Assembly: GCF_007644045.2 (NCBI RefSeq)
Contig: NZ_VMDW02000118.1
Location: forward strand, 62,001 to 126,000
Direction: 5' to 3'
From: Vogesella urethralis
GTDB taxonomy: Bacteria > Pseudomonadota > Gammaproteobacteria > Burkholderiales > Chromobacteriaceae
DNA: 64,000 nucleotides
The notes under the pieces are model-generated. The model was not told where the DNA came from. It saw nothing but the letters and a program-made list of their open reading frames with translations, and ran no database searches. Positions 44,098 through 54,164 of this stretch are shown here, in pieces (the first letter of the stretch is position 1; each line of letters begins with the position of its first letter). The translations under genes and the position numbers were made by a program.

Positions 44098-47000
44098 ATG
44101 CGCTTTCCACGCAATGACAAAATCGTGACTGACCATTCTACCCCCACTCCCGACCCGGCGGCAGCCGCTGCAGACCGCAGCCCGCGGGTAATTTTCTGGC
44201 TGCGTCGCATCCTCGGCATCACGTTCTGGCTGTTGCTGGTCGTGACGCTGACGCTCGCCTGTGCCTTCGGGGTGTTCCGCTTTTACATCTTGCCCAATCT
44301 GAACGACTGGCGGCCGGCATTGGCGCGCCAGATCAGCCAGGCGGTGGGCATGCCGGTGACGCTGGGGCATATCCGCGGCGAGTGGCGCGTGCTGGCACCG
44401 CGCTTTACCGTGGACCGCCTGCAGATCCAGACCGATCCAGCCATCGCCCCGTTGACCGTGCGTGAAGTACAAGTGCAGCCGTCGTGGCAAAGCCTGCTGT
44501 TTCTGGAACCGCGGCTGAGCCTGCTGCGGCTGGATGGCCTGAGCCTGAACCTGGAGCGCCGTACCAACGGGCACCTGTACCTGAACGGTATCGACCTGTC
44601 TGCGGGCAAGGGCGATGGCCGCGCGCTGGACTGGCTGCTGCGCCAGCACGAGATCAGCGTCGAGGTGCAGCGCTTTGTCTGGCAAGACCACCTGCTGGCC
44701 TTGCCGCCGCTGGAAGCGCGCAAACTGTCGCTGACGCTTGGCAGCGGCCTGTTCGGCCATCAGCTGAAGGCGGTAGCGTTGCCAGCAGGCAGCCAGCTAT
44801 CGCATGTCGATTTTGAAGCCGAGTGGCAGGGCGGGGCGGTAGCCGACTGGCAACAGTGGCAGGGTAGTGCCACCTTGCAGGCGGATACGCCGCAGCTGGG
44901 CTGGTTCCAGCGCTATCTGCCGCGTTCGCCGCTGGCGGTGGGTGGTTCGGCGTCGTCGCGGGTGCAGCTGGCGTTCGACGCTGGCCGCGTCACCCGCCTG
45001 CAAGGCAAGTGGCAGGTGGATAACGCGGCGCTGTCGCTGCGCGGCGGAGAGACCACCCGGCTGCCGCGTCTGGCCGGCGAGGTGGATTACCACAGCCCGG
45101 CGGCCGGCGAACACCGGCTGCAGGCCAGCCATCTGTTTCTGCAAACCCGTTTTGGCAGCCTGCTGCAGGACGCCGCGGTCACCGCCAGCTGGCACGACAG
45201 CCGTGGCGGTTTTGTCGAAGCCAGCGGTCTGCAGCTGGCGCCGGTATTGCCGCTGCTGCAGCCGCATGTGCCGGCACTGGCAGATAGCGCGCTGCGACAG
45301 CTCGATGGCGAGCTGAAAGGCCTGCGCTGGCAATGGCAAGGCCGGATCGCCCAGCCGCAACAATACCTGTTCAAAACCCGTTTTGCCGGGCTGTCGCCCA
45401 GGTTGGCCGCAGACAGTGTCCGTATCGACGGCGGCCTGGACGGCGAGCTCACTGCCAGCCAGCACGATGGCAGCCTGCGCTTCAGCGCGGCGCCGATGAG
45501 TGTTGCGGTGCCGGCCGAGCTGCGCCAGCCCCTGCGCTTGACCGGTGCCCAGGGCGAACTGCGCTGGCAGCGCCAGGCGCAGGGCTGGCAGCTGCGGGTC
45601 GCCGGTGTGGATGTGGCGACGCCCGATTTCTCTGCCCGCCTGCAGGGCGAGGTCAGCCTGCCGGATAGCGGCCCCAGCGATAGCCGCCTTGGCTTGAGCA
45701 TGGTGCAGGTGCCGGTAAAACGCATTGCCGCCTACCTGCCGGAACTGATCGGCACCGACACCGTCACCTGGCTGCACGCCGCCTTGCAAGGCGGCACCGC
45801 CCGCGAGGTGCGTGCCAGTTTGCAGGGCGACATCACGCGCTTCCCGTTTGCCGGCGGCCAGGGCGGCCGCTTCCTGGTGGAAGCCGACGTGGACGACGGC
45901 AAGTTCCTGTTTGACCCGGCCTGGCCGGTGCTGGACGGCATACAGGGTCGCTTTCGCATGCTGAACGATGGCATCGAGGTACAGGCAGCCCGTGCGCGCA
46001 CTGCTGGTGTCGCCTTGCAGCAGGTAACGGTGCGGCTGCCAGACCTGATGCGCGAGCACGCCAAGTTGTACGTCGAGGGTCTGGCTCAGGGCGAGCTGCC
46101 GCAGATGTTGGCCTACACCCGTGCCAGCCCGGTGGATGGCTGGCTGGACGGGTTTCTGTCCACGCTGGACAGCAGCGGCCAGGCGCAACTGAAACTGGGC
46201 CTGACGCTGCCGCTGGACGATATGGAAGCTGCGCGTGTTGACGGCGACGTCACGCTGGCGGGCAATACGCTGCAGCTACGGGATTTGCCCTTGCCCCTGC
46301 TTACCGACATCCACGGGGTGTTGCACTTCAACGAACACGGTGTGTCAACGCCCGGTATCGACTATCAGGCCTTTGGCGGGCACAGCCGCCTGCAGGCCAC
46401 GCTGGACAAGCAGCAGCGCATGCAGTTTGTCAGCCATGGGCAGGTAGACATCAGCCCCGTACTGCAACAGTACGTGCCGTTCCTGGCGCGTTATGCCAGC
46501 GGCAATACCGATTACCGCGCCGACTTTACCGTTGGCCGCACGCTGGACGCCTTGACCGTGCAGTCGTCGCTGCAAGGGGTGGCCACCGCGGTGCCGGCGC
46601 CACTGGCCAAACCGGCGCAGGACAGTTGGCCGCTGCAGCTGGGGGTGTACGCCACGCAGAAGGGCTGGCAAGTGGACTGGCAAGTGCCCGGCCATGCCCA
46701 GGGCCTGGTAGCGCTGGGCGCCAATGGCGAGTTGCTGGGTGCCGGCGTGGGTGTGGGTACCGACACGCCGGACCCCACCGGCCGCATTGCGATCCGGGCT
46801 GCCGCCCCGGCGGTACAGCTGGAGCCGTGGCTGGCTGCTTTGCCAGCAGGCGAGGATGTCGCCGGTGAATGGGCATTGCCACTGAAGCTGGCGCTGAGCA
46901 CGCCGCGCTTTAGCGCCCAAGGCAAGCAACTGAACCAGCTGGACGCGGTGATGAACTGGCAGGGCGGCGAATCGCCGCTGCAACTGCAGTTGAAGTCGCG

Positions 47001-47973
47001 CGAGGTGTCCGGCGACATCCGCTACATGCCGCACGGGCACGGCAAGCTGGAGGCCCGGCTGCAGCACCTGTCGCTGCCGCTGGCGGAAGGGGGCGACGCC
47101 GCCGGCGACAGCGGGCAGGAGATCAGCGTGCCCGGGCTGGACATCCACGTGGCGGCGCTCAGCTGGAAAGACCGCGTCTTGGGCGACCTGATCCTGAAGG
47201 CGCAGCACCAGCCGCAATTGTGGCTGCTGGACGAAGTGCTACTGCAAACGCCGGACGGCAACCTGGCCATTAGCGGCGCCGCGCCGGAAGGCAAGAGCAG
47301 CAGCGCACGCCGTACCGAGATCGTGTTCAGCGCCAAGAGCCAGGACGCCGGCAAGCTGCTGGCCAGGCTGGGTGTGCCCGACGCGCTGATCGGCGGCGAG
47401 GGCGAGCTGGCCGGACGCGTGTCGTGGCTGGGCCATGTCACCGCGTTCGACCTGGCGCGGCTGGCCGGCAGCGTGAAGCTGGACCTGCGCAAAGGGCGCT
47501 TCGCCCAGGTGGACCCGGGCGCGGCGCGCTTGCTTGGCGTGCTCAGCCTGCAGTCGTTGTCGCGGCGCATCCGGCTGGATTTTACCGATGTGTTCAGTAG
47601 CGGCTTTGCTTTCGATACCCTGACCGGCAGTGCCGATATCGACGCCGGCGTGTTCCGCTCGCGCAATGTGCTGTTGCAGGGGCCGGCCGCCAAGGTTAAC
47701 TTGCAAGGCGAGGCCGATTTGGCCAATAACAGCCAGCAGCTGCGCGTGCACATCACGCCGACGCTGTCGGAAGGGGTGGCGGTGATTACCGGCGCCTCCT
47801 TGCTGAACCCGATTGCCGGCGCCATCACCTTTGCGGCGCAAAAGCTGCTGAAGGACCCGGTAAGCCAGATATTGTCATTCGATTATGAAGTCACCGGCAG
47901 CCTGACCGAACCGCAAGTGCGCAAGGTAGGCCAGCAGGTGGAAAATGTCCCGGCGGCACCCGCTGCCCGTTGA
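44098..47973 (+). CDS. yhdP: AsmA-like envelope protein YhdP
   Basis: A very large (1291-residue) envelope protein of the YhdP group (TIGR02099/DUF3971, AsmA-like C-terminus; E. coli about 1266). A basic N-terminus and one membrane helix (about 35-60) anchor it; the rest is a long periplasmic beta-rich rod, ending in an AsmA-like segment (DVFSSGFAFDTLTGSADI). YhdP is one of the proteins that carry phospholipids to the outer membrane. The start is uncertain: the ATG at 44098 abuts glnE and a GTG at 44125 is possible. The order yhdP-nitrilase-tldD is common in beta- and gammaproteobacteria. Confidence 0.9.
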   Translation: MRFPRNDKIVTDHSTPTPDPAAAAADRSPRVIFWLRRILGITFWLLLVVTLTLACAFGVFRFYILPNLNDWRPALARQISQAVGMPVTLGHIRGEWRVLAPRFTVDRLQIQTDPAIAPLTVREVQVQPSWQSLLFLEPRLSLLRLDGLSLNLERRTNGHLYLNGIDLSAGKGDGRALDWLLRQHEISVEVQRFVWQDHLLALPPLEARKLSLTLGSGLFGHQLKAVALPAGSQLSHVDFEAEWQGGAVADWQQWQGSATLQADTPQLGWFQRYLPRSPLAVGGSASSRVQLAFDAGRVTRLQGKWQVDNAALSLRGGETTRLPRLAGEVDYHSPAAGEHRLQASHLFLQTRFGSLLQDAAVTASWHDSRGGFVEASGLQLAPVLPLLQPHVPALADSALRQLDGELKGLRWQWQGRIAQPQQYLFKTRFAGLSPRLAADSVRIDGGLDGELTASQHDGSLRFSAAPMSVAVPAELRQPLRLTGAQGELRWQRQAQGWQLRVAGVDVATPDFSARLQGEVSLPDSGPSDSRLGLSMVQVPVKRIAAYLPELIGTDTVTWLHAALQGGTAREVRASLQGDITRFPFAGGQGGRFLVEADVDDGKFLFDPAWPVLDGIQGRFRMLNDGIEVQAARARTAGVALQQVTVRLPDLMREHAKLYVEGLAQGELPQMLAYTRASPVDGWLDGFLSTLDSSGQAQLKLGLTLPLDDMEAARVDGDVTLAGNTLQLRDLPLPLLTDIHGVLHFNEHGVSTPGIDYQAFGGHSRLQATLDKQQRMQFVSHGQVDISPVLQQYVPFLARYASGNTDYRADFTVGRTLDALTVQSSLQGVATAVPAPLAKPAQDSWPLQLGVYATQKGWQVDWQVPGHAQGLVALGANGELLGAGVGVGTDTPDPTGRIAIRAAAPAVQLEPWLAALPAGEDVAGEWALPLKLALSTPRFSAQGKQLNQLDAVMNWQGGESPLQLQLKSREVSGDIRYMPHGHGKLEARLQHLSLPLAEGGDAAGDSGQEISVPGLDIHVAALSWKDRVLGDLILKAQHQPQLWLLDEVLLQTPDGNLAISGAAPEGKSSSARRTEIVFSAKSQDAGKLLARLGVPDALIGGEGELAGRVSWLGHVTAFDLARLAGSVKLDLRKGRFAQVDPGAARLLGVLSLQSLSRRIRLDFTDVFSSGFAFDTLTGSADIDAGVFRSRNVLLQGPAAKVNLQGEADLANNSQQLRVHITPTLSEGVAVITGASLLNPIAGAITFAAQKLLKDPVSQILSFDYEVTGSLTEPQVRKVGQQVENVPAAPAAR

Positions 47974-47986
47974 GGCTGGAGAACAT

Positions 47987-48796
47987 ATGGAACACGCTTT
48001 CAAGGTGGCTGCCGTACAGATGGTGTCCACCACCGATCCGCAACGCAACCTGGCGCGTGCAGCCGAGCTGGTGGCCGAAGCCGCCGCCGCTGGCGCCCAG
48101 CTGGTGGTATTGCCGGAATACTTTTGCCTGATGGGGCGCGCCGACGGCGACAAGGTCGCCATCCGCGAAACCTTCGGCGACGGCCCGCTGCAGCGCGGCC
48201 TGGCCGCCATGGCGCGCCAGCACGGCGTGTGGCTGGTAGCCGGTACCATCCCGCTGGCCTGCCCGGACCCGGACCGCGTGTTCAATACCCTGCTGCTGTA
48301 CGCGCCGGACGGCAGCGTGCACGGCCGTTACGACAAGATTCACCTGTTCGGTTTTACCGGCCAGGGCGAGCGTTATTGCGAATCGGACAGCATCGTGCCG
48401 GGCAGCGAGCCGCTGCGCGTCAGCACGCCGCTGGCCGAGCTGGCGTTCGGCATTTGCTACGACCTGCGTTTCCCCGAGTTATTCCGCCGCATGGCGCCGT
48501 TCGACCTGCTGATCCTGCCGGCGGCGTTTACCGCCACCACCGGCGAGGCGCACTGGGAAGTGCTGCTGCGCGCCCGTGCCATCGAAAACCAGTGCTACGT
48601 GCTGGCGTCGGCGCAAGGCGGCAGCCATGAAAACGGCCGCCATACCCACGGCCAGAGCCTGCTGATCGACCCCTGGGGCAAGATCGTGGCCCAGCTGGAC
48701 AAGGGCGAGGGCGTGGTGGTGGCCGACATCGATCCCACTCTTCTTCAATCGGTGCGTAGCCGCCTGCCGGCGCTGGCGCATCGGGTGTTTTCCTGA
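47987..48796 (+). CDS. Carbon-nitrogen hydrolase (nitrilase superfamily)
   Basis: A 269-residue cytoplasmic amidase. The catalytic triad is visible: Glu in [11 protein letters not shown], Lys in YDKIHLFGF and Cys in [13 protein letters not shown]. The sequence resembles the Nit1/YbeM group that hydrolyses deaminated glutathione, but this is inference. The ATG at 47987 follows a TGGAG ribosome site 13 bp after the yhdP stop; an earlier in-frame ATG would overlap yhdP. tldD starts 11 bp downstream. Confidence 0.9.
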   Translation: MEHAFKVAAVQMVSTTDPQRNLARAAELVAEAAAAGAQLVVLPEYFCLMGRADGDKVAIRETFGDGPLQRGLAAMARQHGVWLVAGTIPLACPDPDRVFNTLLLYAPDGSVHGRYDKIHLFGFTGQGERYCESDSIVPGSEPLRVSTPLAELAFGICYDLRFPELFRRMAPFDLLILPAAFTATTGEAHWEVLLRARAIENQCYVLASAQGGSHENGRHTHGQSLLIDPWGKIVAQLDKGEGVVVADIDPTLLQSVRSRLPALAHRVFS

Positions 48797-48807
48797 AAGA
48801 ACAAGAC

Positions 48808-50244
48808 ATGAGCCAATTAGCCATTGCCGAACAACTGTTGCTGGCCCCGTACGGCGTGACCGAAAGCGTGATCGAGTCCACGCTGGGGCGCATGCTGGGC
48901 CACCAGATCGATTACGCCGACCTGTACTTCCAGAGCACGCGCAGCGAAGGCTGGAGCCTGGAAGAGGGCATCGTCAAGGCCGGCAGTTTCAGCATTGACC
49001 AGGGCGTCGGCGTGCGCGCCGTCGCCGGCGACAAGACCGCCTTTGCCTATTCCGACGATATCAGCGCCTTTGCGCTGGGCAAGGCGGCCGACGCGGTACG
49101 CGCCATCGGTGCCGCCGGCGGCCACGGCAACGCCGGCGCGGTAGCCACCCGCTATGGCAGCAGCCTGTACGCGGCGGCCAACCCGCTGGACAGCCTGCCG
49201 GCCGAGGCCAAAGTGGCCATCCTGCAGAAAGTGGAAAAACTGGCCCGCGCCGCCGACCCGCGCATCATCCAGGTGATGGCCGGCCTGGCTGCGGAGTACG
49301 ACGTGGTTTACATCGCCCGCCACGACGGCGTGCGCAGCGCCGACGTCCGTCCGCTGGTGCGGCTATCGGTGACGGTGATTGCCGAACAGGATGGCCGCCG
49401 CGAAATGGGCAGCAGCGGTGGTGGCGGTCGTTACGACCTCAGCCGCTTTGGCGACGCGCAGATCGAGCACCACGTGCAGAAGGCGGTACGTCAGGCGCTG
49501 GTGAACCTGGAAGCCCGCCCGGCACCGGCCGGCCAGATGACGGTAGTGCTAGGCGCCGGCTGGCCCGGCGTGCTGCTGCACGAAGCCATCGGCCACGGCC
49601 TGGAAGGCGACTTCAACCGCAAGGGCACCTCGGCCTTCAGCGGCATGATCGGCCAGCGTGTCGCCGCAGCGGGCGTGACCGTGGTAGACGACGGCACGCT
49701 GCAGGACCGTCGCGGCTCGCTGTCCATCGACGACGAAGGTAATGCCACGCAGCGTACCGTGCTGATCGAGGACGGCATCCTCAAAGGCTATATGCAGGAC
49801 GCGATGAACGCCCGCCTGATGGGCGTGGCGCCTACCGGCAACGGCCGCCGCGAGTCCTACGCCCACATCCCGATGCCGCGCATGACCAACACCTACATGC
49901 TGGGCGGCGACAAGACGCCGGAAGAGATCATCGCCTCGGTGCCGGACGGCATTTATGCGGCCAACTTCGGCGGTGGCCAGGTGGACATCACCAGCGGCAA
50001 GTTCGTGTTCTCGGCGTCGGAGGCGTGGAAGATCGAAAACGGCAAGCTGGCCTACCCGGTGAAGGGCGCCACGCTGATCGGCAACGGCCCGGATGTGCTG
50101 AACTACGTGTCGATGATCGGCAACGACATGGCGCTGGACGAAGGCGTGGGCGTGTGCGGCAAGGAAGGCCAGAGCGTGCCGGTGGGCGTCGGCCAGCCCA
50201 CGCTGCGCATCGACGGCGGCCTCACCGTCGGCGGCACCGCCTGA
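48808..50244 (+). CDS. tldD: Metalloprotease TldD
   Basis: A 478-residue zinc protease subunit. The metal motif is [11 protein letters not shown] (His258, Glu259, His262). TldD works with TldE in a heterodimer that degrades unfolded peptides and matures some modified peptides; tldE is not in this window. Full length. The gene is the third of yhdP-nitrilase-tldD and converges on the ybdK-type gene with 16 bp between stops; an 8-bp GC hairpin without T-run (50252-50271) overlaps that junction. Confidence 0.95.
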   Translation: MSQLAIAEQLLLAPYGVTESVIESTLGRMLGHQIDYADLYFQSTRSEGWSLEEGIVKAGSFSIDQGVGVRAVAGDKTAFAYSDDISAFALGKAADAVRAIGAAGGHGNAGAVATRYGSSLYAAANPLDSLPAEAKVAILQKVEKLARAADPRIIQVMAGLAAEYDVVYIARHDGVRSADVRPLVRLSVTVIAEQDGRREMGSSGGGGRYDLSRFGDAQIEHHVQKAVRQALVNLEARPAPAGQMTVVLGAGWPGVLLHEAIGHGLEGDFNRKGTSAFSGMIGQRVAAAGVTVVDDGTLQDRRGSLSIDDEGNATQRTVLIEDGILKGYMQDAMNARLMGVAPTGNGRRESYAHIPMPRMTNTYMLGGDKTPEEIIASVPDGIYAANFGGGQVDITSGKFVFSASEAWKIENGKLAYPVKGATLIGNGPDVLNYVSMIGNDMALDEGVGVCGKEGQSVPVGVGQPTLRIDGGLTVGGTA

Positions 50245-50260
50245 CGCTGCCGGCTGGCCG

Positions 50261-51370
50261 TCAGGCCAGCCATTGCCCGGCCTGACGGCGCAGCATGTCG
50301 TGCAGGCTGGCATCGCCCGGCTGCAGGCACGGCGACGGCGTGTCGCCCGCTTGCAGCTGTTGCTGCAGCCCCTGCAGTAGCTGCCGGCTGAAGTCATCCG
50401 TGGCATGCGGCAGGATCTGTTGCAGCGTATCCAGCATCTGCTGCCGCAGCGGGCGCCGTCCGCCGCGCTGCACGTCAATGAAAGTGGCGTCCACGCCGTG
50501 GCGCGCTGCCTGAAAGCGGTTGTAGCCGTACACGCTGTACAGCGCTTCGCGCCCGGGCAAGGTTGGCCGCAAGGCCAGGTAGTACTGCGCCAGCGCCTGG
50601 GTGTATACCGCCAGCAGCACTGCATGCCGCATCGTGTACGGCGTATCGAAGATGCGTACCTCCACCGTGCCGTACTCCGGCTTGGGGCGAATGTCCCAGT
50701 ACAGGTCTTTCAGGCTGCCGATAATGCCGTGGCTGGCCAGCAGATGGGTGTGGTCACAAAAATCCTGCCATTGCCGCAGCTGAGCGGGCAGGTGGCCGCT
50801 ATTGGGGAACGCGTGCACGGTATTGCTGCGTGCCGAGGCAAAGCCGCTGGCTTCGCCTTGCACGTAGGGGGAGGCGGCTGACAGCGCCAGCAGCACCGGG
50901 ACGTGGTACGCCAGCGCGTGGCACAGCCAGATGGCGCTGTCGCCATCCGGGCAACCCACGTGTACATGCTGGCCGAAGACGGTGAACTGCCGCGCCAGGT
51001 AACCGTACTCGCTGGCAAAGTGATGGTAGCGCGGGTGGTCGCTGATACGGCGCTGCCGCCAGTCCTGGAACGGGTGGGTGCCGCCGCCGCACGGCAAGGC
51101 GCCCAGCTGGTAGCAATAATGCTGCAGGATCAGCCCCGCCGAGTGCATGTCGTCGTACAGCGTGGCGCCGGTGGCGTGCACCTGGCTGTTGATCTCCAGC
51201 ATCGAGCACGTCACCTCCTGCTTGAACTGCTGGTGTCCGTCGGCGTGCAAATCGGCCAGCAAAGCCGGCGCGCAGGGTTTCAGGTCCAGGTTTTGCTGGC
51301 ACAATAGCTGGATTTCCAGCTCCATGCCGACGGTACCGGGGCGCGAGGGGGTGAAAGCCGGAATGTGCAT
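50261..51370 (-). CDS. YbdK-type carboxylate-amine ligase (GCS2 family)
   Basis: A 369-residue ATP-grasp-like ligase related to plant-type glutamate-cysteine ligase. The N-terminal TVGMELEIQLLCQQNLDL, the metal-site strand EVTCSMLEINSQVHATGA and FGQHVHVGCPD identify the family. YbdK has weak gamma-glutamylcysteine ligase activity; the physiological substrate is unknown. The ATG at 51370 has an AAGGAGA ribosome site; the open frame up to 51655 overlaps the divergent MarR gene and is shadow. One dispersed 10-mer is at 50561. Confidence 0.88.
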   Translation of the reverse strand: MHIPAFTPSRPGTVGMELEIQLLCQQNLDLKPCAPALLADLHADGHQQFKQEVTCSMLEINSQVHATGATLYDDMHSAGLILQHYCYQLGALPCGGGTHPFQDWRQRRISDHPRYHHFASEYGYLARQFTVFGQHVHVGCPDGDSAIWLCHALAYHVPVLLALSAASPYVQGEASGFASARSNTVHAFPNSGHLPAQLRQWQDFCDHTHLLASHGIIGSLKDLYWDIRPKPEYGTVEVRIFDTPYTMRHAVLLAVYTQALAQYYLALRPTLPGREALYSVYGYNRFQAARHGVDATFIDVQRGGRRPLRQQMLDTLQQILPHATDDFSRQLLQGLQQQLQAGDTPSPCLQPGDASLHDMLRRQAGQWLA

Positions 51371-51425
51371 GGCGCGTCTCCTTGAATTTATATTTTGTAC
51401 AAAACCATTTCTCAAGAAAGAGCGT

Positions 51426-51905
51426 ATGTCGCAAGAGAAAGTTCCGGCTTCGCCGCTGGCGGTGTTGCAACTGTTTCGCGTCGTATTCCGGGCGGCCCAG
51501 CAGTATTCGGCCGATACCGAAAAAGCACTGGGCATTTCCGGCGCCCAAGCTTGGTTGATGGCCGAGCTGTACGAGCACGGGCCGCAAAAAGCTGGCGAGT
51601 TGGCCGCCCGCATGGCCATCAAGCCGGCTACGCTCAGCAATATGCTGATCCGCATGGGGGAGATGGGTTACATCACGCGCCAGCGCAGCGAGCGTGACCA
51701 GCGCGTGGTGGAGGTATCGCTGACCGAACAGGGCCAGCAACTGATGGCCGCCAAAGGCTGTACCCCGCGCGGCTGGCTGCCGGAAGCGCTGGGCAAGCTG
51801 CCTCCGGAGCAGTTGGTATCGCTGGCGGGCGGGCTGGAAGCCATGCTGGCCGCCATGGGCGTGCCGGCCGAAGGTGGTGACAAACCGCTACCGTTTACCG
51901 AATAA
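51426..51905 (+). CDS. MarR-family transcriptional regulator
   Basis: A 159-residue winged-helix regulator. The DNA-binding region (about 35-100) includes QKAGELAARMAIKPATLSNM and the wing RQRSERDQRVVEVSLT. MarR proteins usually repress neighbours; here the ybdK-type gene is divergent with a 55-bp shared region, so it is the likely target. The sequence is open further upstream, but the ATG at 51426 fits the family N-terminus and follows a purine-rich site. Confidence 0.85.
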   Translation: MSQEKVPASPLAVLQLFRVVFRAAQQYSADTEKALGISGAQAWLMAELYEHGPQKAGELAARMAIKPATLSNMLIRMGEMGYITRQRSERDQRVVEVSLTEQGQQLMAAKGCTPRGWLPEALGKLPPEQLVSLAGGLEAMLAAMGVPAEGGDKPLPFTE

Positions 51906-51965
51906 GCCCTGGCCGTGTCAGGGCCACGGCGGTTGACGCCCCCCGCGCGAACCCGGCACGAAAAA

Positions 51966-52000
51966 CAAAACCCCCTTGCTATGGCGGCAAGGGGGTTTTT
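51966..52000. terminator. Bidirectional terminator, MarR gene / msrB
   Basis: A 13-bp stem (AAAACCCCCTTGC with its complement) around a 7-nt loop, with T-runs in both directions. It lies between convergent genes. Confidence 0.9.
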
Positions 52001-52048
52001 GCTGCGTGTCTGCCTGTACGGCAGGTTGATCATCGATCCGGCCTGCGC

Positions 52049-52450
52049 TCAGGCCGGGTCATCTTCGAAGCGCATGGCGACCGAGTTGATGCAGTAGCGC
52101 TCGCCGGTAGGCGGCGGGCCGTCGTCGAACACGTGGCCCAGGTGGGCGTCGCAGCGGGCGCAGCGTACTTCGGTGCGGATCATGCCGTGGCTGGTGTCGC
52201 GGATGCGCAGGATGCTGCCGGCGACGGCTTCCTGCCAGAAGCTGGGCCAGCCGCAGCCGGCGTCGAATTTGGTGGCCGATTCGAACAGCAGGCTGTCACA
52301 GCAGATGCAGTGGTAGCGGCCGTGGCGGTTGTGGAAGTAGTGCTCGCCGGTAAACGGCCGCTCAGTGCCGGCTTCGCGGGTCACGTAGTATTGCTCCGGC
52401 GTCAGCTGGGCGCGCCATTGCTGCGGGGTTTTCAGGATCTTGTCTGTCAT
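52049..52450 (-). CDS. msrB: Peptide-methionine (R)-S-oxide reductase
   Basis: A 133-residue repair enzyme. The catalytic Cys120 is in GERYCINSV; the zinc site uses Cys48, Cys51 (CICC) and Cys97, Cys100 (CARC). Cys66 in [10 protein letters not shown] may resolve the sulfenic acid. It reduces the R-isomer of methionine sulfoxide in proteins using thioredoxin. Length is typical. Confidence 0.96.
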   Translation of the reverse strand: MTDKILKTPQQWRAQLTPEQYYVTREAGTERPFTGEHYFHNRHGRYHCICCDSLLFESATKFDAGCGWPSFWQEAVAGSILRIRDTSHGMIRTEVRCARCDAHLGHVFDDGPPPTGERYCINSVAMRFEDDPA

Positions 52451-52483
52451 GCGGTGTGCTCCTTGCGGCCAACCCTGGCCGTA

Positions 52484-53137
52484 TCAGATTTCATCCAGGG
52501 CGGTTTCGCCCAGGTGGCGGGTGTCGGCCCACAAATCCACCTGCCAGCGTTCGCCATCAAATCTTAACCAGTTCAGCGAGGCGTTGGGCACCACGATCAT
52601 GCGTTGCCCTTGCAGCGGTTGGCCGCTGGCCAGGCGGTAGATCATGTCCAGTACCCCGCCGTGTGCCACCAGCAATACCCGTTGGCCGCGGTGCGCGTCG
52701 GCCAGTTGCCGAACCGCGCCGTGGATGCGGTCGGCAAAAGCCTGGATGCTCTCGCCACCGTACAGGTCGTGCTGCAGGCTGCGCTCGCTGTAAGCCGCCC
52801 ATGCTGCCGGGTGCGTGTGCGCGGCCTCGTCCAGCCGTGCTCCCTGCATGGCGCCGAAGTGGCGTTCCATCAGCGCGGCGTCGGTGGCCAGCGGCAGGCC
52901 GACGGCGTGGGCCAGCGGTACGGCGGTGTCGAAGGCGCGACGCAGTGGGCTGCTGTACAGCACGTCAAAGCGGTGGCCGGCGGCGGCGACGGCGTCTGCC
53001 AGCTGGCGCGCCTGGCGCTGGCCTTGCGCATTCAGCGGAATGTCGAGCTGGCCTTGCAGCCGGCGTTCGGCGTTCCAGTCGGTTTCGCCGTGGCGGACCA
53101 GGCAGAAGCGGGTGGCAAGGTGGGGCATGGCGGGCAT
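52484..53137 (-). CDS. Histidine phosphatase-family protein
   Basis: A 217-residue member of the phosphoglycerate mutase-like phosphatases. The phospho-histidine motif is RHGETDWN (Arg15-His16), with partner residues in YSSPLRRAFDTA and LLVAHGGVLDM. The substrate is unknown; phosphoglycerate mutase-, CobC- and GpmB-like enzymes all share these motifs. The ATG at 53137 or that at 53128 may be used. It follows the AEC transporter gene by 36 bp. Confidence 0.87.
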   Translation of the reverse strand: MPAMPHLATRFCLVRHGETDWNAERRLQGQLDIPLNAQGQRQARQLADAVAAAGHRFDVLYSSPLRRAFDTAVPLAHAVGLPLATDAALMERHFGAMQGARLDEAAHTHPAAWAAYSERSLQHDLYGGESIQAFADRIHGAVRQLADAHRGQRVLLVAHGGVLDMIYRLASGQPLQGQRMIVVPNASLNWLRFDGERWQVDLWADTRHLGETALDEI

Positions 53138-53173
53138 GGTCGGGTGTCGGGGTGGTTAGTGTACCCGACTGGC

Positions 53174-54049
53174 TCAGGCCAGCGCGACTGCCAGGCCCAG
53201 TGGCACGAACAGCAGGCTGGCGAGGTTGCCGATCAGCACGATGGACGCCATGCGTTCCGGTTCTTGCCGGTACAACTCGGCCATCAGGAAGTTCAGCACC
53301 GCCGGCGGCAGCACGCCAAACAGCACCAGCAACGCGTGTTGCTGGCTGTCCAGCTGCAGCAGTGGCGATACCAGCAGCGCGCCGGCCAGGCCGGTCAGCG
53401 GGCATAGCACCGCGCCCAGCACGCCGATGCGCCAGCCGGCCAGACTGACGTCCAGCATGCGTACGCCCAGGGCAAACAGCATCAGCGGGATGGTCATGTC
53501 GCCCAGCATCTTGGCCCCCAGCATCAGCCAGTCTGGCAGGTGCCAGCCTGCCACGCCAAACAGCAAGCCCAGCGCGGTGGCGATGACGATGGGGTTGCGT
53601 GCCAGCCCGCGCCAGCTGGTGTGCCGGTTGAAGATGAAGGCGCCTAGGGTGAAGTGCAGCAGGTTGGAGATGACGAACAGCACCACAAAGGCGTTGAAAC
53701 CATCGCGGCCAAAGGCCAGCAGCGCCAGCGGCAGCCCCATGTTGCCGCAGTTGTTGAACATGACCGGCGGCAGTAGCGTGCGCGGGCTGACGCCGGCCAG
53801 CCGGCACAGCGGCCAGGCCAGCAGGCCGGAGACGGCCACCACCAGCGCGGCGGCGGGCAGCAGCTTCCATTGTGCCAGCAGCTGGAAGTCGCGCGCCGAC
53901 AGGGCGGTGAATACCAGTAGCGGTACGCAGACGTCCATGTTCAGCTTGTTGGCTGCCCGCATGTCGGGCTTGGCGTGGCGAGCGTACAGCCAGCCGGCCA
54001 GTACGATCAGCAGAACCGGCAGGATGATGGTGAGGATGCGTTCGATCAT
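53174..54049 (-). CDS. AEC-family transporter (auxin efflux carrier type)
   Basis: A 291-residue protein with ten hydrophobic segments in two five-helix halves, as in the AEC family. Characteristic residues are the Asn/Pro-rich NKLNMDVCVPLLVFTAL and MFNNCGNMGLPLALLAFG in the first half and GDMTIPLMLFALG in the second. Bacterial members carry malate, malonate or other small acids; the substrate here is unknown. It ends 36 bp before the phosphatase gene on the same strand. Confidence 0.87.
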   Translation of the reverse strand: MIERILTIILPVLLIVLAGWLYARHAKPDMRAANKLNMDVCVPLLVFTALSARDFQLLAQWKLLPAAALVVAVSGLLAWPLCRLAGVSPRTLLPPVMFNNCGNMGLPLALLAFGRDGFNAFVVLFVISNLLHFTLGAFIFNRHTSWRGLARNPIVIATALGLLFGVAGWHLPDWLMLGAKMLGDMTIPLMLFALGVRMLDVSLAGWRIGVLGAVLCPLTGLAGALLVSPLLQLDSQQHALLVLFGVLPPAVLNFLMAELYRQEPERMASIVLIGNLASLLFVPLGLAVALA

Positions 54050-54164
54050 GATGGCGGGCCGGAAAGAGGAATGGGCATTGTGCTGCCAGACCGTAACGAG
54101 GCGGGCGAGGGTTTACCCTTGGTCTGGCGATGGGCTGGCGAACAGGCTGTTCGCCAGTACGGGT

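Noticed and set aside
50252-50271. An 8-bp GC hairpin at the tldD/ybdK junction as a terminator
   Set aside because: No T-run on either strand, and it overlaps the end of the ybdK-type gene; mentioned only under tldD.
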